Program-made: the position numbers and the translations under genes
The notes under the pieces: model-generated
Seen by the model: the letters and a program-made list of their open reading frames with translations, nothing else
What the model was told of the DNA's origin: nothing
Database searches by the model: none
From: Closterium sp. NIES-65
Taxonomy: Eukaryota > Streptophyta > Zygnematophyceae > Desmidiales > Closteriaceae
Length of the DNA stretch: 64,000 nucleotides
Assembly (NCBI GenBank): GCA_948144175.1
Contig: CANXME010002659.1
Coordinates: 1-64,000, forward strand
Direction: 5' to 3'
In this document: positions 30,701-42,348 of the stretch, piece after piece
How positions within the stretch are numbered: the first letter of the stretch is position 1
How the letters are laid out: every line of letters starts with the position of its first letter

Positions 30701-33700
30701 ACGAGTCGGTACCCTACTACCGCCTCTTCCCCTACCGCACTCCGTCCCTCTCCCCGCCCCCGCTCTTCTTAGTACCAGGTCCCCCCCCGGTAGACCCCCT
30801 CCCCCCTCAGGGTCCTGCACCTTCAGGTGTGTCCCAGGTAGACGCGGTCGAGCCTGTCGAGGTCACTGGTGACTCTGGTGCTGCTGCGGGAGCTGAGCCT
30901 GGGGGTGCTGGGACTGGAGGTGCTACGCCTGAGGGTGCTGAGCCTGGGGGTGCGGAGTCTGGGGGTGCTGAGCCTGGGGGTGCTGAGCCTGGGGGTGCTG
31001 AGCCTGGGGGTGCTGAGCCTGGGGGTGCTGAGCCTGGGGTGCTGAGACTGGGGGTGCTGAGCCTGGGGGTGCTGAGCCTGGGGGTGCTGAGCCTGGGGGT
31101 GCTGAGACTGGGGGTGCTCCGCCTGGAGGTGCTTCGTCTCGCCGAGAGCCACTCTCCCCACAGGAGCTGCGTGAGTGGTTTGCCTGGTGCTGGAGGCGTG
31201 CTGCTGATACTGGAGGTTCTTCGGCTGCAGAGGGTACTGCTGCCGAGCGTCCCGGAGGTGCTCGTACTGTGGGTGCTGGAGCTGCTGGGTCTGAGGGTTC
31301 TTCTGGAGCTGGTGCTGCTGAGGGTGTTGGCGCTGAGACTGCCGCTGGCGGTCCGACTGGCAGTGCTCCTGGTGGTGCTGCTTGAGGTTGTGGAGCTACT
31401 GGAGGTGCTGCTCGAGGTGCTGCTGGAGCGGGTACTCCTGCTGGGGGTACTGGTGCTGTCCCTGCTGTTTCTGGCTTCGCCGCGCGGCCCCGACCGTACT
31501 TCGTTCCGCTCCTGCAGCAGGTTCTTGGTCCTCCCCCCCCTCCCTTAGAGGGTCCACAGCCTGTCTCGTCACAGTCACAGCTACAGCCTGCCTCCCCTTT
31601 GCCTGCTCCTTCTCCCTACGCTGGTCCGACTGGAGGTCTTACTGAGCGTCGTGAGTCTGCGTCTCGTCCTGCGTCGCCTGTTCGTACTGCGCGCGCTAGT
31701 GGTCGCGGTTCGCGTCAGCGTCCTCCTCCTGTCCCTGGCACGCACCGGATGTCTCTGCGTCCGTCTACTGCTCCCCTGCGTGCCCCTTTGCCTTCTCCTC
31801 CTGCTTCCTCTCTTCCTGCTCTTGCCGACCCGGAGTCGGACTCTCTTCGTGCTGCTAGTCCTACTGTCACGCGTCTTCTTGCTACTGCTGTCACTGACCC
31901 TTCTTTCGAGTCTTCTGCTGCGTCTGCCCTTGTCACTGAGCTCGTCGACTTTGCTGCTCGCTGTCGTCTAGACTACGCCGCTAGTCTTGTCGCTGAGTCT
32001 GAGTCTGCCTGTCCTCCGTCCGTCGGGGGTGAGTGTGCCCTTGACACGGACGTCCTTGAGGACAGGCAGGAGGAGTTCCAATGTCTGGCCGCCGCTTCAC
32101 CTCATCTCGCGTCTGTACTGCTAGCCCCTGAGGGAGACCCGGATGCACTAGACATCCCGACTCCGCGCTCTTACGCGGAGGCGATAGAGGGTCCCTACTC
32201 CTCTCAGTGGCAGGCAGCTATGGATGCAGAGATGGCTTCCTGGAAGTCCACAGGCACCTACGTTGACGTTGTCCCCCCTCCTGGGGCGAACATCGTCAGT
32301 GGCATGTGGATCTTCAGGGTGAAGCGGCCGCCGGGTTCTCCGCCTGTCTTCAAGGCGCGTTACGTGGCTCGTGGCTTCAGTCTGCGGCAGGGGGCTGACT
32401 ACTTTCAGACCTTCTCCCCCACCCCGAAGATGACCACACTTCGGGTACTGCTGCACGTTGCTGCTCACTGTGACTACGAGCTGCACTCTCTCGACTTCAG
32501 TACAGCTTTCTTGCAGGGGAGCCTGCACGAGGAGATCTGGCTGCGTCGCCCACCTGGCTTCACTGGATCTTTCCCTTCTGGTACCCAGTGGAGTCTCCGG
32601 CGTCCAGTCTACGGTCTCCGCCAGGCGCCACGTGAGCGGCATGACACACTGAGGACTACGCTGGCGGCACTTGGGTTTGCTCCTTCTACTGCCGACCCGT
32701 CGCTGTTTCTGCGCACCGACACCTCTCTGCCGCCGTTCTACATCCTCGTGTACGTCGACGACTTGGTCTTTGCCACAGCTGACACTGCTGGACTCGCCTA
32801 CGTGAAGTCCGAGCTGCAGAAGAGACACACGTGCACTGACCTGGGTGAACTGCGCAGCTACCTTGGCTTGCAGATCACCCGGGACAGAGCACGCGGCACC
32901 ATTACCCTGACTCAGTCACACATGGTGCAGCAGGTCCTTCAGCGCTTCGGCTTCACGTACTCCTCGCCTCAGGCCACTCCTCTGCCTACTCGCCACTCGC
33001 TCTCAGCTCTGCCTTCGGATGAGTCCGTAGAGTCGAGTGGCCCGTATGCAGAGCTTGTTGGCTGCCTCATGTACCTGATGACCTGCACACGACCTGACCT
33101 TGCATACCCTCTTAGCATTCTCGCACGCTATGTTGCTCCTGGGAGACACCGACCAGAGCACATGGCTGCAGCGAAGAGGGTGTTGCGCTACTTGTGCAGT
33201 ACGTCGGGCATGGGGCTAGTGCTTGGAGGGCGCAGACCAGTGGTCCTCACTGGGCACGCGAACGCTTCTTGGGCTGACGACCAGGCTACGCAGCGGTCGT
33301 CACAGGGTTACACCTTCAGTCTTGGTTCCGGCTCTGTTTTGTGGCGGGCTACCCGCTCGTCTTCTGTTCTCGGCTCCAGTTGTGAGGCTGAGATCTACGC
33401 CGGGGCTATTGCTGCACAGGAGTTACGCTGGCTCACCTACCTGTTGACCGACCTTGGAGAGCCGCCTCGTTCTCCTCCAGTCCTGTACGTAGACAACAAG
33501 GCCATGCTGGCCTTGTGTCGAGAGCAGCGACTGGAGCACAGGACAAAGCACATTGCTCTCCGCTACTTTCTTGCTCGTGAGCTACAGCAGCGTGGACAGT
33601 TGCAACTTGCGTACGTGGCCTCTGAGGCCAACACTGCTGATGTTTTCACCAATGCACTTGCGCCTTGTGATCATCAGCGTTGCTGCACGCAGCTGGGCCT

Positions 33701-33734
33701 TGTGCCTGTCTTGCCTCACTTGCTCACTTCTTGA
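27788..33734 (+). pseudogene. A gag-pol: gag, protease, integrase, RT, RNase H, with two frame breaks
   Basis: Gag begins MATPSVLAFDAEGRAIDFEV. NPPPMYI keeps C10 here, so the frame holds. A tract of roughly 70 mostly Gly residues (about 28595-28805) and a polyglutamine run precede the knuckle (HPAQRCF). Protease is LDSGAS and the pre-integrase motif LLWHHRLGHPS. A small indel near 30010 shifts frame. Integrase: HMDVWGPARV, LHSDRGGEFSS, SPQQNGIAERR. A one-base loss in a G5 run near 31038 shifts frame again inside the GAEPGG repeat. RT runs ARYVARGFS to YVDDLVFATAD, RNase H to the stop at 33734. In the RNase H start, HANASWADD replaces HADASWADD of the sister copies. Confidence 0.92.
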
Positions 33735-33946
33735 CCTTGCTTGTACCTTGACCTATATATACTCTTGCTCTTGCTTGCTTGACTCTTGTATATCTCTATA
33801 TATGGTCTTGCATGTGAACTGGCCTTGTGGCCCTTGAACTTGTGCTCGGAATGTGTGGTGACTTTGTGATCCACCCTGAGCTTTGCTTTGTTTTGCTTGA
33901 CTGGTCTTGTGACCCCTTGTTCTCCCCCACTTTGCCTATGGGGGTG
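33735..33946 (+). promoter_or_regulatory. A 3' UTR with conserved block and PPT hairpin
   Basis: GTGGTGACTTTGTGATCCAC, GGTCTTGTGACCCC and CCCCCA-CTTTGCCTA-TGGGGG precede the LTR. The same phrases close D, F, I and K, and part of them is kept in non-autonomous G and H. Confidence 0.72.
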
Positions 33947-34077
33947 TGTCAGAATATTATAGCTTACTTATTTGTGTAGGCTATAGTGGGGTATCCCATA
34001 GGGGGTACAGCCCAACTAGGGTTTCCTATTTGTACTCACTTCATTCATAGTCATTTCATTCACGTTCCTTTTTCACA
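33947..34077 (+). repeat. A 3' LTR, 131 bp
   Basis: See the A 5' LTR: one substitution in 131 bp. Confidence 0.93.
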
Positions 34078-34082
34078 AATAT

Positions 34083-34299
34083 ATATGTAACTGCCTGTAG
34101 CTGTAGTTAGTGTAGTTATTATAAACTTTGTTTGGTGGTGCACCTTCTTTGTTCCTTTGCTATATGTTGTTGCAAACCTATAGTGAAGCACTCTTTCTCC
34201 TTTCCAACTTTCTCGACACTCTCCTCAACCCTAAACTTGATCTCTTAGAACCTAACTAAACTATGGCTCCTAAGCCCACCTATGCTTAGTATCTCAACA
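34083..34299 (+). repeat. B 5' LTR, remaining 217 bp
   Basis: It continues from 26571. It ends ATCTCAACA and is followed by TGGTATTCAGAGC. Confidence 0.88.
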
Positions 34300-34814
34300 T
34301 GGTATTCAGAGCAGGTATCGTCCTCCTGCTGCCTTCCTGCTTCCGCTGCCTATCGTCCTGCCGCGCGCCTCGGGCGCGCGGCGGCGATTTTCTGCCCGCC
34401 GTGTGCTCGGGGCGCACGGCGTCTTCCTGCCCCGCGCGTGGCCTGCCTTCACGCCGCCTACGCGCCTGCCTCACGTCCACGGGCGGGCCTGTTTTGCCCG
34501 CCCGTACCCTCCACTTCGCGGCGCCCTGCGAGGCACCGCTCCTGCTCGTCGCAACGCACCTGCGGGACCCGGGCGTTGCCGCTCGTGCTCGTCGCAACGC
34601 CCCTGCAGGACCCGCACGGCGTCGCCTTGCTCGTCGCGACGCCACTGCGGGACCCGCGGGGCGTCGCCACTGCTCGTCGCGGCGCCCCCTGGACGTCGCC
34701 CCTACTCGTCGCGGCGCCCCTGGGGCGTCGCCCCTGCTCGTAGCGGCACCCCTTGGGCGCCGTCCCTGCTCGACGCGGCGCCCTCCCCCCTGGCCACCGC
34801 CTTTGCCTCATCTG
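34300..34814 (+). other. B leader, GC-rich repeats, no gene
   Basis: PBS, then units around GCTCGTCGC(A/G)(A/G)CGCCnC at about 34540-34780. No credible frame. Confidence 0.7.
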
Positions 34815-34938
34815 TGACAAAATTAGAAGAAAGAAAGGGGGCTTGACTAGCAAGAATGGGGATACAAATAGCAAACCCTAACAGGGTTGTACTCGCTATA
34901 GAGCACCCCACTACAGGCTAGATAAGAACATTCTGACA
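34815..34938 (-). repeat. G 3' LTR
   Basis: Minus strand TGTCAGAATGTTC to AATTTTGTCA. Identical to 36330-36453. Confidence 0.88.
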
Positions 34939-36329
34939 CACCCCCATAGCCAAAGTGGGGTGTAATCAGCAGAGCAAGCAAAGCAGTACAAGCTCAGGGT
35001 GGATCACAATGTCACCACACATTCTGAGCACAAGTTCAAGAAGCAATAGTTTAAAGTTAAGAATTATGAGCAAAGCTAGAGGCTATCGCAGAGGGCAAGT
35101 GAGGAGGAGGAGGCGAGAGTGAGAGGAAAGGAGATAGGAGGCGACGGATGAAGCTGCAGACACACGGGCAACAGGAGGCAGACTGGCACAGCGGCTACAG
35201 GACGAAGCCCCCGGACTACAGGGGTAACTGGCCCCGCGGCTAAAGTAGCGGCAGACGAGCAACGGACCCACGGGCGGCTGGCACAGCTGGCTACGACTGA
35301 GCTACCGGACGAAGCCCCCGGACTACAGGTGCTGCTAGCGACACAGCGGCATCCTTCATTCAGCTCCCGAAACAGTCTCACCCCCCCTTGCACACACCCC
35401 CTACTGCACCCCTAGGGTCACTCACACCCCACCCCCTAGCACGACTCCAGCGACTCCCACACACCCACCCCCCTCAGCGGCAGCTGCAGCAGTGGGAGAC
35501 AGAGGAGGAGGAGGAGCAGGGGAGACCACACACCCGCCACCCCCATACTCGCCACCCCCTACTCGCCACTCCCCAAACCCTAACTCAGGCAGGGCGGGAT
35601 GGCGGGTAGGGAGGTTACGGGGGAGGGGAAGGGGGGGGGGGGGGGGGGGGGGGGGGGACCGACGCGCGGCCGCTCAGGGCACCAAGACAGGCAGCAGAAG
35701 GGGGGGCGGCGCTCGCCCCCCTCCCCCAAGCGGCCCCCGAGGGTCGCCTCGACAGGCGACGGGAAAAGGGGGGGGTTGCCGCAGGCGGGGCCGGGGCCGG
35801 CGGCGCACGGGCGGTGTGGGGCCGGGACAGCGGTGCACGGGCGGCGACGGGCCGGGGCTGGCGGCGCACGGGCGGCGACGGGCCGGAGCAGCTGCGCGGG
35901 GCCGGGACGAGCGGCGCATGGGCGGCGACGGGCCGGGGCAGCGGCGCACGGGCGTCGACGAGCCGGGGCAGCGGCGCACGGGCGTCGACGGGCCGGCGCG
36001 CGGGTCCCCGTCGCCCGTCGCAGCGCCTCCCGAGGGCGACGCGCCGAGCGACGAGGCAGAAGCCCGCCGTGCTCCTCGGGGCGCACAGCGGGCAGAGAAC
36101 CGTCGCGCGCCTCGGGGCGCACGGCGGGCAGAAAACCGCCGCGCTCCTCGGGGCGCACGGCGGGCAGAAAACCGCCGCGCGCCTCGGGGCGCACGGCGGG
36201 AAGAAAAACTGCCGCACGCCACGGGGCGTGTGGCACAGAGAGTAGGAGTAGCAGTTGCAGCGGAAGCAACGAGGTGGTGGTAACCCACCCACAGGATCGA
36301 TCCAAGGGCATCGACCTGCTCTGATAGCA

Positions 36330-36453
36330 TGACAAAATTAGAAGAAAGAAAGGGGGCTTGACTAGCAAGAATGGGGATACAAATAGCAAACCCTAACAGG
36401 GTTGTACTCGCTATAGAGCACCCCACTACAGGCTAGATAAGAACATTCTGACA
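36330..36453 (-). repeat. G 5' LTR
   Basis: Identical copy of 34815-34938, with the PBS just to its left on the plus strand. Confidence 0.88.
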
Positions 36454-38069
36454 ACCTGCGCCCGCGCCAGCGTTGCAGCCGCGCGCGGGCCTACCTTGCA
36501 CCAGCGCCGCCCCTGGAGCAGCCGCCCCTGGACCTCAGCAGCCGCCCCTGGACCCCGCGAGCCGCCCCAGCAGCAGCCCTCAGCGCCGCCCCTGGAGCAG
36601 CCACCCCTGGTGCAGCCGCCCCTGGACCTCAGCAGCCGCCCCTGGACCCCGTGAGCCGCCCCAGCAGCAGCCCACGGCGCCGACCCTACAGTTGTATGTG
36701 CCGCCGCTCCTGGACTCGGTACGGCTGCCTGCCTGTGCTGCCCGTTGCTGCCCATGCCTGTGCTGCCTGTTGCTGCCTGTGCCTGTGCTGCCTGTTGCCG
36801 CCCGTTGCTGCCTGTTCTTGTGCTGCCCGTTGCTGTCTGTTGCTGCCCGTGCCTGTGCTGCCCGTTGCCGCCCGTTGCTGCCCGTGCCTGTGCTGCCTGT
36901 TGCTGCCCGTGCCTGTGCTGCCTGTTGCTGCCCGTGCCTGTGCTGCCCGTTGCTGCCTGTGCCTGTGCTGCCCGTTGCCGCCCGTTGCTGCCCGTGCCTG
37001 TGCTGCCCGTTGCCGCCTGTTGCTGCCCGAGCCTGTGCTGCCCGTTGCCGCCCGTTGCTGCCCGTGCCTGTGCTGCCTGTTGCTGCCTGTTGCTGCCCGT
37101 GCCTGTGCTGCCCGTTGCTGCCTGTTGCTGCCTGTGCCTGTGCTGCCCATTGCCGCCCGTTGCTGCCCGTGCCTGTGCTGCCCATTGCTGCCTGTTGCTG
37201 CCCGTGCCTGTGCTGCCCGTTGCCGCCCGTTGCTGCCCGTGCCTGTGCTGCCTGTTGCTGCCCGTGCCTGTGCTGCCTGTTGCTGCCCGTTGCTGCCTGT
37301 GCCTGTGCTGGCCATTGCTGCCTGTTGCTGCCCGTGCCTGTGCTGCCCGTTGCCGCCCGTTGCTGCCCGTGCCTGTGCTGCCTGTTGCTGCCCGTGCCGG
37401 TGCTGCCTGTTGCTACCTGTTGCTGCCCGTGCCTGTGCTGCCTGTTGCCGCCCGTTGCTGCCCGAGCCTGTGCTGCCTGTTGCTGCCCGTGCCTGTGCCG
37501 CCCGTTGCCGCCCGTTGCTGCCCGTGCCTGTGCTGCCCGTTGCCACTCTGCTGCTGTCCGCGCCCTTGTGCGCTCTGGTCTGCCTGCGCCCTCGTGCGCT
37601 CTGCTGCTGCCCGCGCCCTCGTGCGCCCTGCTGCTACCCGCGCCCTCGTGCGTTCTGTTCTGCCCTGCCCCTCCCCCCCCCCCCCTTCTTCGTCTCCTTG
37701 CTGCACGTGCAGCTGTGGAACGGAGGCTATGGGGGTGGCGGGTATGGGGGTGATGGGTATGTGTGATCCCCTTCCCCTCCTCCTCCTTTCTCTCCCACTG
37801 CTGCAGCTGCCGCTGGGGGGGGGGTGGGTGTGAGGGTGTGGGGGAGCTGGGGGAGAGGTGCTAGGGTTGTCGAGGAGTGTGGAAAGGGGAGTTGGAGGAC
37901 TGAGGAAGGTTCCAGGAAGCAGTCGCCTTGGAGCCAGCAGCTTCACCTGCCAGCAGCTTCTCCTCATATAGTCCCTCCTCCTCACTTGCCCTCTCCGTCT
38001 GCTGCGCTTGGTGTACCCCTTCAGGGGGTGTCTCTGCATTAGCTTTTGCTGCAGGCAGTTATGGGGGAG
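36454..38069 (+). repeat. B interior: minisatellites, no gene
   Basis: 36480-36680 repeats GCAGCCGCCCCTGGACC units. 36730-37545 repeats 18- to 24-bp CCTGTGCTGCCCGTTGCTG units, which stay open in all three plus frames as Cys/Leu/Pro/Ala chains. 37560-38069 is mixed and ends GCAGGCAGTTATGGGGGAG, the PPT before the 3' LTR. Confidence 0.8.
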
Positions 38070-38297
38070 TGTCAGAATATATCTGTAACTGCCTGTAGCT
38101 GTAGTTAGTGTAGTTATTATAAACTTTGTTTGGTGGTGCACCTTCTTTGTTCCTTTGCTATATGTTGTTGCAAACCTATAGTGAAGCACTCTTTCTCCTT
38201 TCCAACTTTCTCGACACTCTCCTCAACCCTAAACTCGATCTCTAAGAACCTAACTAAACTATGGCTCCTAAGCCCACCTATGCTTAGTATCTCAACA
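38070..38297 (+). repeat. B 3' LTR, 228 bp
   Basis: TGTCAGAATATATCTG to ATCTCAACA, followed by TSD GGTCT. Confidence 0.9.
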
Positions 38298-38302
38298 GGT
38301 CT

Positions 38303-41093
38303 TCCCCTTGCGCAGCAAGGGGGAGGTCCCTGATGTTTTGATCCCTTGGATCCGCGCTGTTCGTCTCTAGCTCTACGAGCGGATCGATACGAACCTTCCT
38401 GTCCTGCGTCTGCACTTTGAGAGATGTGGTGAGTTCTCCTCCAACCACTTGCGGGACTTCTGTCGTGGGGAGGGCATCGTCCAGTTGTTCACGCTTTCGG
38501 CCTCCCCTCAGCAAAACGGGATTGCTGAGCGTCGCATTGGCTTAGTCATGGAGGTGGCTCGTACCTCCATGATCAATGCAGCTGCTCCCCATTTTTTTGT
38601 GGCCGTTTGCGGTCCGGTATGCTGCGCATCAGCTCAACCTTTGGCCCCGTGTCTCCTTGCCGGAGACCTCGCCTACACTGCGTTGGACGGGGGAGGTTGG
38701 CGATGCGTCGGTGTTCCGGGTCTGTGGCTGTCGTGCCTTTGTCCGCGATACCTCCACAGACAAGCTCTCCTCGCGCGCCGTTCCCTGCGTCTTCCTTGGC
38801 TTTCCCCTTGACGCGCCTGGTTGGCAGTTTTACCACCCCACCTCGCGCCGTGTCCTGCCCTCTCAGGACGTCACGTTTGACGAGTCAGTTCCCTTTTACC
38901 GTCCCTTCCCCTACCGCACAGCCCCTCTTCCCCCCCCGCCGCTCTTCCTCGCTCCAGGTCCCCCTCCGGTAGACCCCCTCCCCCCTCAGGGTCCTGCTCC
39001 TTCAGGTGTGACTCAGGTAGACCCACTCCCCTTTGTTGAGCGTGTCTAGGTCACTGGTGACTCTAGTACTGCTTGGGGTGCTGCGTCTGGGGGTGCTGAG
39101 CCTGTGGTTGTGGAGCGTGAGCGTGCGGATTGGAGGTGCTGAGCCTGAGCGTGCGGAGCCTGGGGGTGCTAAGCCTGCGGGTTTGGAGCTTGGGGGTGCT
39201 GAGTCTGGGGGTGCTGAGCCTAGGGGTCCTGTGTCTCTCACCACAGCAGTTGCGCGAGTGGTACGCTCGGCGCTGTAGCCGTCGGAGTGGCGTTGCTGGA
39301 GCCGGAGGCCCTGGAGCTGCTAATGCTGGAGGTGCTGGTGGTGCTAGCACTGCTGGTCCTAGGGGTGCTCATGCTGGTGGCGCTGGAGCTGCCGGAGCTG
39401 GTGGTGCTGCTAGTGCTGAAGGTGCTGGAGGTAGTGGAGTTTCTAGAGCTGCTAGAGCTGGTGGCGCTGCTGCTGCTCGAGGTGCTGGAGCTGCTAGTCC
39501 CGGAGGTGCTCGTACTGGAGGTACTGGAGCTGCTGGAGCTGGTGGTGATGCTGCTACTGCTGGAGCTGCTGGTCCCGGAGGTGCTTGTACTGGAAGCACT
39601 GGAGCTGCCGGAGCTGGTGGTGCTAATGCTACTGGAGGTACTGGAGGTGCTGGAGCTGCTGTTCCCAGAGGTGCTCGTACTGGAGGCACTGGAGCTGCCG
39701 GAGCTGGTGGTGCTACTGCTACTGGAGGTACTGGAGGTGCTGCAGCTGCTGGTCCCGGAGGTGCTCGTACTGGAGGCACTGGAGCTGCTAAAGCTGGTGG
39801 TGCCACTGCTACTGGAGGTACTGGACGTGCTGGAGCTGCTGGTCCCGGAGGTGCTCGTGCTAGAGGTACTGCAGATGCTGGAGCTGCTTGTCCTGGAGGT
39901 GCTTGTGCTGGAGGCACTGGAGCTGCCGGAGTTGATGGTGCTACTACTACTGGAGGTACTAGAGCTGCTGGAGCTGCTGGTCCCAGAGGTGCTCGTGCTG
40001 GAGGTACTGTAGGTTCTGGAGCTGCTTGTCATGGAGGTGCTTGTGCTGGAGGCACTAGAGCTGCCGGAGCTGGAGGTGCTGCTGGTGCTGGAGGTACTGG
40101 TGCTGCTGGTGCTGGAGGTGATGGTCCTGGAGGTGCTCGTACTGGAGGTACTAGAGCTTCTAGAGCTGGTGGAGCTGCTGGAGTTGGTGGTGCTGCTGGT
40201 GGTGGAGGTGCTGGAGGTGTTGGGGGCGCTGGAGCTGGCCGTACTATTGCTGGAGGCACTGTGTCGCGGCGCCTATTTTTCGCTCCACCGTCGCCGTCGT
40301 CTCTGCCGCCACTTGGCTCGGTGCTTCGCCAGGTTCTTAGTCTCCCATGTTTTACTGGCCTTACTCCTCCCTTTTTGTGTCCACCGCCTGACAAATCGCA
40401 GCCACAGTTACAGCCAGACTCCCCGCTGCTTGCTCCTTCTCCTTACACTAAGCAGCCAGACTCTCTTACAGAGCGTTGTGAGCCTGCATCTCGCCCTGCC
40501 TCGCTTGTTCGCGCCGGTCGCACTGGTCGTCGTGCTCCGCGTCCGCGTCCTCTGTCTGTCCCTGGCGCTCACTATATGACACTTCGTCCTTCCTCTGTTC
40601 CACTGCAAGTTCCCCTACTGTCTCCTTCTGCGTCCTCTCTTCCTGACGGTCCAGAACCTGAGTTGGACTTAGTGCGTGCTGCCAGTCCTACTCTCACACG
40701 TCTCCTGGCCACTGTTGTCACTGACCCTTCATTTGAGTCCACTGCTACGTCTGCCCTAGTCGCTGAGCTTGTTGACTTTGCTGCTGCTTGTCGTCTCGAC
40801 AAAGCCGCTAGTCTTGTTGCTGAGTTTGAGTCTATCTGTCCTCTGTCCGTCGGGGGTGAGAGTAATCTTGGCACGGACAGGAGGAGGACAGGCAGGAGGA
40901 CTTTGAGTGTCTTGCAGTTGCTGTGCCTCATCTCGTGTCCATGCTGCTTGCACTTGAAGGAGACCCGGATGCTCCGGACATCCCGACCCCGCTCTCTTAC
41001 GCAGAGGCGATTACGGGTCCCTACTCCTCTCAATGGCAGAAAGCCATGGACGCAGATATGGCACCCTAGAAGTCCACAGACACTTACGTCGAC
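38303..41093 (+). pseudogene. C pol part 2: rest of integrase, spacer and RT start
   Basis: It continues part 1 with FPLRSKGEVPDVL. Integrase has ERCGEFSS where sisters have DRGGEFSS, then SPQQNGIAERRIGLVMEVAR (second Asp decayed, Glu kept). An extra T in HFFV near 38590 breaks the frame. FLGFPLDAPGWQFYHPTSRR follows. The spacer (39250-40260) is a long run of 15-bp GGTGCTGGAGCTGCT-like units. YAEAITGPYSSQWQKAMDAD starts RT and is then cut by D. Confidence 0.85.
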
Positions 41094-41098
41094 GCTGT

Positions 41099-41227
41099 TG
41101 TCAGATTTATATGACATAGTTGCTGTAGGCTATAGTGGGGTAGCACATATGGGGTACAGGGTTTCTAGGGTTGTATTTGTACCCAATCTTTCCTTAGTCA
41201 TTTCATTCCTGTTTTCCTTGCTTCACA
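41099..41227 (+). repeat. D 5' LTR, 129 bp
   Basis: TGTCAGATTTATATGAC to TTGCTTCACA. GCACATATG here against GCATATATG in the 3' LTR. Confidence 0.94.
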
Positions 41228-41340
41228 TGGTATAGAGCGGGTCCTGCCTTAGGACCGTTTTTTTAGGGCCCACCGAAGCGCGCCCCGAGGCGCGCCCTTT
41301 TTTTTTTTTTAGCGACCCCTCGGGTCGCCTTTTCCCTCGC
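41228..41340 (+). promoter_or_regulatory. D primer-binding site and leader hairpins
   Basis: TGGTATAGAGCGGG, GGTCCT-GCCTT-AGGACC with a T-run, GGGCCC, GCGCGCC-CCGA-GGCGCGC with a run of about twelve T, and GCGACCC-CTC-GGGTCGC with TTTT. Confidence 0.75.
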
Positions 41341-42260
41341 GGCCCCGCTGTCCCTCAGACGCGGCCCCGCCACCTCTCCTGATCGCGGCCCCGCCGCCTA
41401 CTTGACGCGGCCCCGCCGCCTCCCCTGACGCGGCCCCGCCGCCTCCCCTGACGCGGCCCCGCCGCCTCCCCTGACGCGGCCCCGCCGCCTCCCCTGACGC
41501 GGCCCCGCCTCTACTGCCGCGGCCCCGCCGCCGCCTCTGACGGCCCCGCCGCTGCACCCTACGGCCCGCCGCTGCTCCTGCCGGCCCGCCGCCTCACCTG
41601 ACGGCCCCGCCGCTGCTCCTGCCGGCCCGCCGCTGCCCCTGCCGGCCCGCCGCTGCACCTGCCGGCCCGCCGCTGCACCCAGCGGCCCGCCGCTTCTGAC
41701 GGCCCCGCCGCTGCACCCTTCGGCCCGCCGCTGCTCCTGCCGGCCAGCCGCCTCACCTGACGGCCCCGCCGCTGCTCCTGCCGGCCCGCCGCTGCACCTG
41801 CCGACCCGCCGCTGCACCCAGCGGCCCGCCGCTTCTGACGGCCCCGCCGCTGCTCCTGCCGGCCCGCCGCTGCACCCTACGGCCCGCCGCCTGCTCCTGC
41901 CGGCCCGCCACTGCACCTGCCGGCCCACCACTGCACCGATCGACCCGCCGCTGCACCTGACGGCCCCGACCCTGCATCTCCCGGCCGAGCCGCCCCAGCA
42001 GCCGAACCGCCCGGGAGCCGAGCCGCCCAACGCCGAGCCGCCCGGGAGCCGAGCCGCCCAACGCCGAGCCGCCCGGGACCCGAGCCGCCCTGCCGCCGAG
42101 CCGCCCGGGAGCCGAGCCGCCCTGCACCCGAGCCGCCCAGCCGCCGAGCCGCCCGGGAGCCGAGCCGCCCTGACCCCGAGCCGCCCCGCCGCCGGACCGC
42201 CCGGGAGCCGAGCCGCTGTGCACCCAAGCTGCCCGGTCGCTGAGCCGCCTTTCTGCATAG
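41341..42260 (+). repeat. D leader minisatellites
   Basis: A 23-bp CGCGGCCCCGCCGCCTCCCC type block, then CGGCCCGCCGCTGC(T/A)CCTGC type units, then GAGCCGCCCGGGAGCC type units: the same classes as in F, with different copy numbers and order. Confidence 0.85.
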
Positions 42261-42348
42261 CAGCACGACCTGCCCTGCCTGGTGAGCACTGTCCCACTGA
42301 CACTGCGAGCTCTTTCCCTACTGCTTGCACTGCGTCGCTGTTGTCGCC

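Larger units (their letters stand above)
26572..34077 (+). mobile_element. Copia element A, full length, 7506 bp, inside the 5' LTR of B
   Basis: LTRs 26572-26702 and 33947-34077 differ at one position. The TSD is AATAT (26567-26571, 34078-34082). PBS TGGAATCAGAGC is at 26703. It carries a full gag-pol with two frame breaks. It is among the youngest elements here. Confidence 0.94.
34815..36453 (-). mobile_element. Element G: non-autonomous Copia-type element, 1639 bp, inside B
   Basis: LTRs 34815-34938 and 36330-36453 (124 bp) are identical. The flanks ATCTG and ACCTG match at 4 of 5, a TSD with one change. The minus-strand PBS reads TGCTATCAGAGCAGG. The interior has no pol. Its left end keeps the family 3' UTR (CAGGGTGGATCACAATGTC) and PPT. 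A G-run lies at 35635-35657 and about 40-bp GCCTCGGGGCGCACGGCGGG repeats at 36060-36230. Confidence 0.85.
26561..38297 (+). mobile_element. Element B: non-autonomous LTR element inserted in C integrase
   Basis: The LTRs are 228 bp each. GGTCT flanks both ends (26556-26560, 38298-38302). The 5' LTR is split by element A after 11 bp, and taking out A restores a 228-bp LTR. The PBS at 34300 reads TGGTATTCAGAGCAGG. Without A and G the element is about 2.6 kb. Its interior is repeats with no gag or pol, so it is a LARD-like passenger. The LTRs differ at about three positions. Confidence 0.9.

Noticed and set aside
36473..37833. Overlapping Cys/Leu/Pro/Ala frames up to 426 codons
   Set aside because: All three plus frames and the minus strand are open together over a CCTGTGCTGCCCGTTGCTG repeat inside element B.
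39130..41235. 701-codon Gly/Ala-rich frame
   Set aside because: It is C's own spacer plus RT start running into the D LTR. Reported as part of broken C pol, not as a gene.
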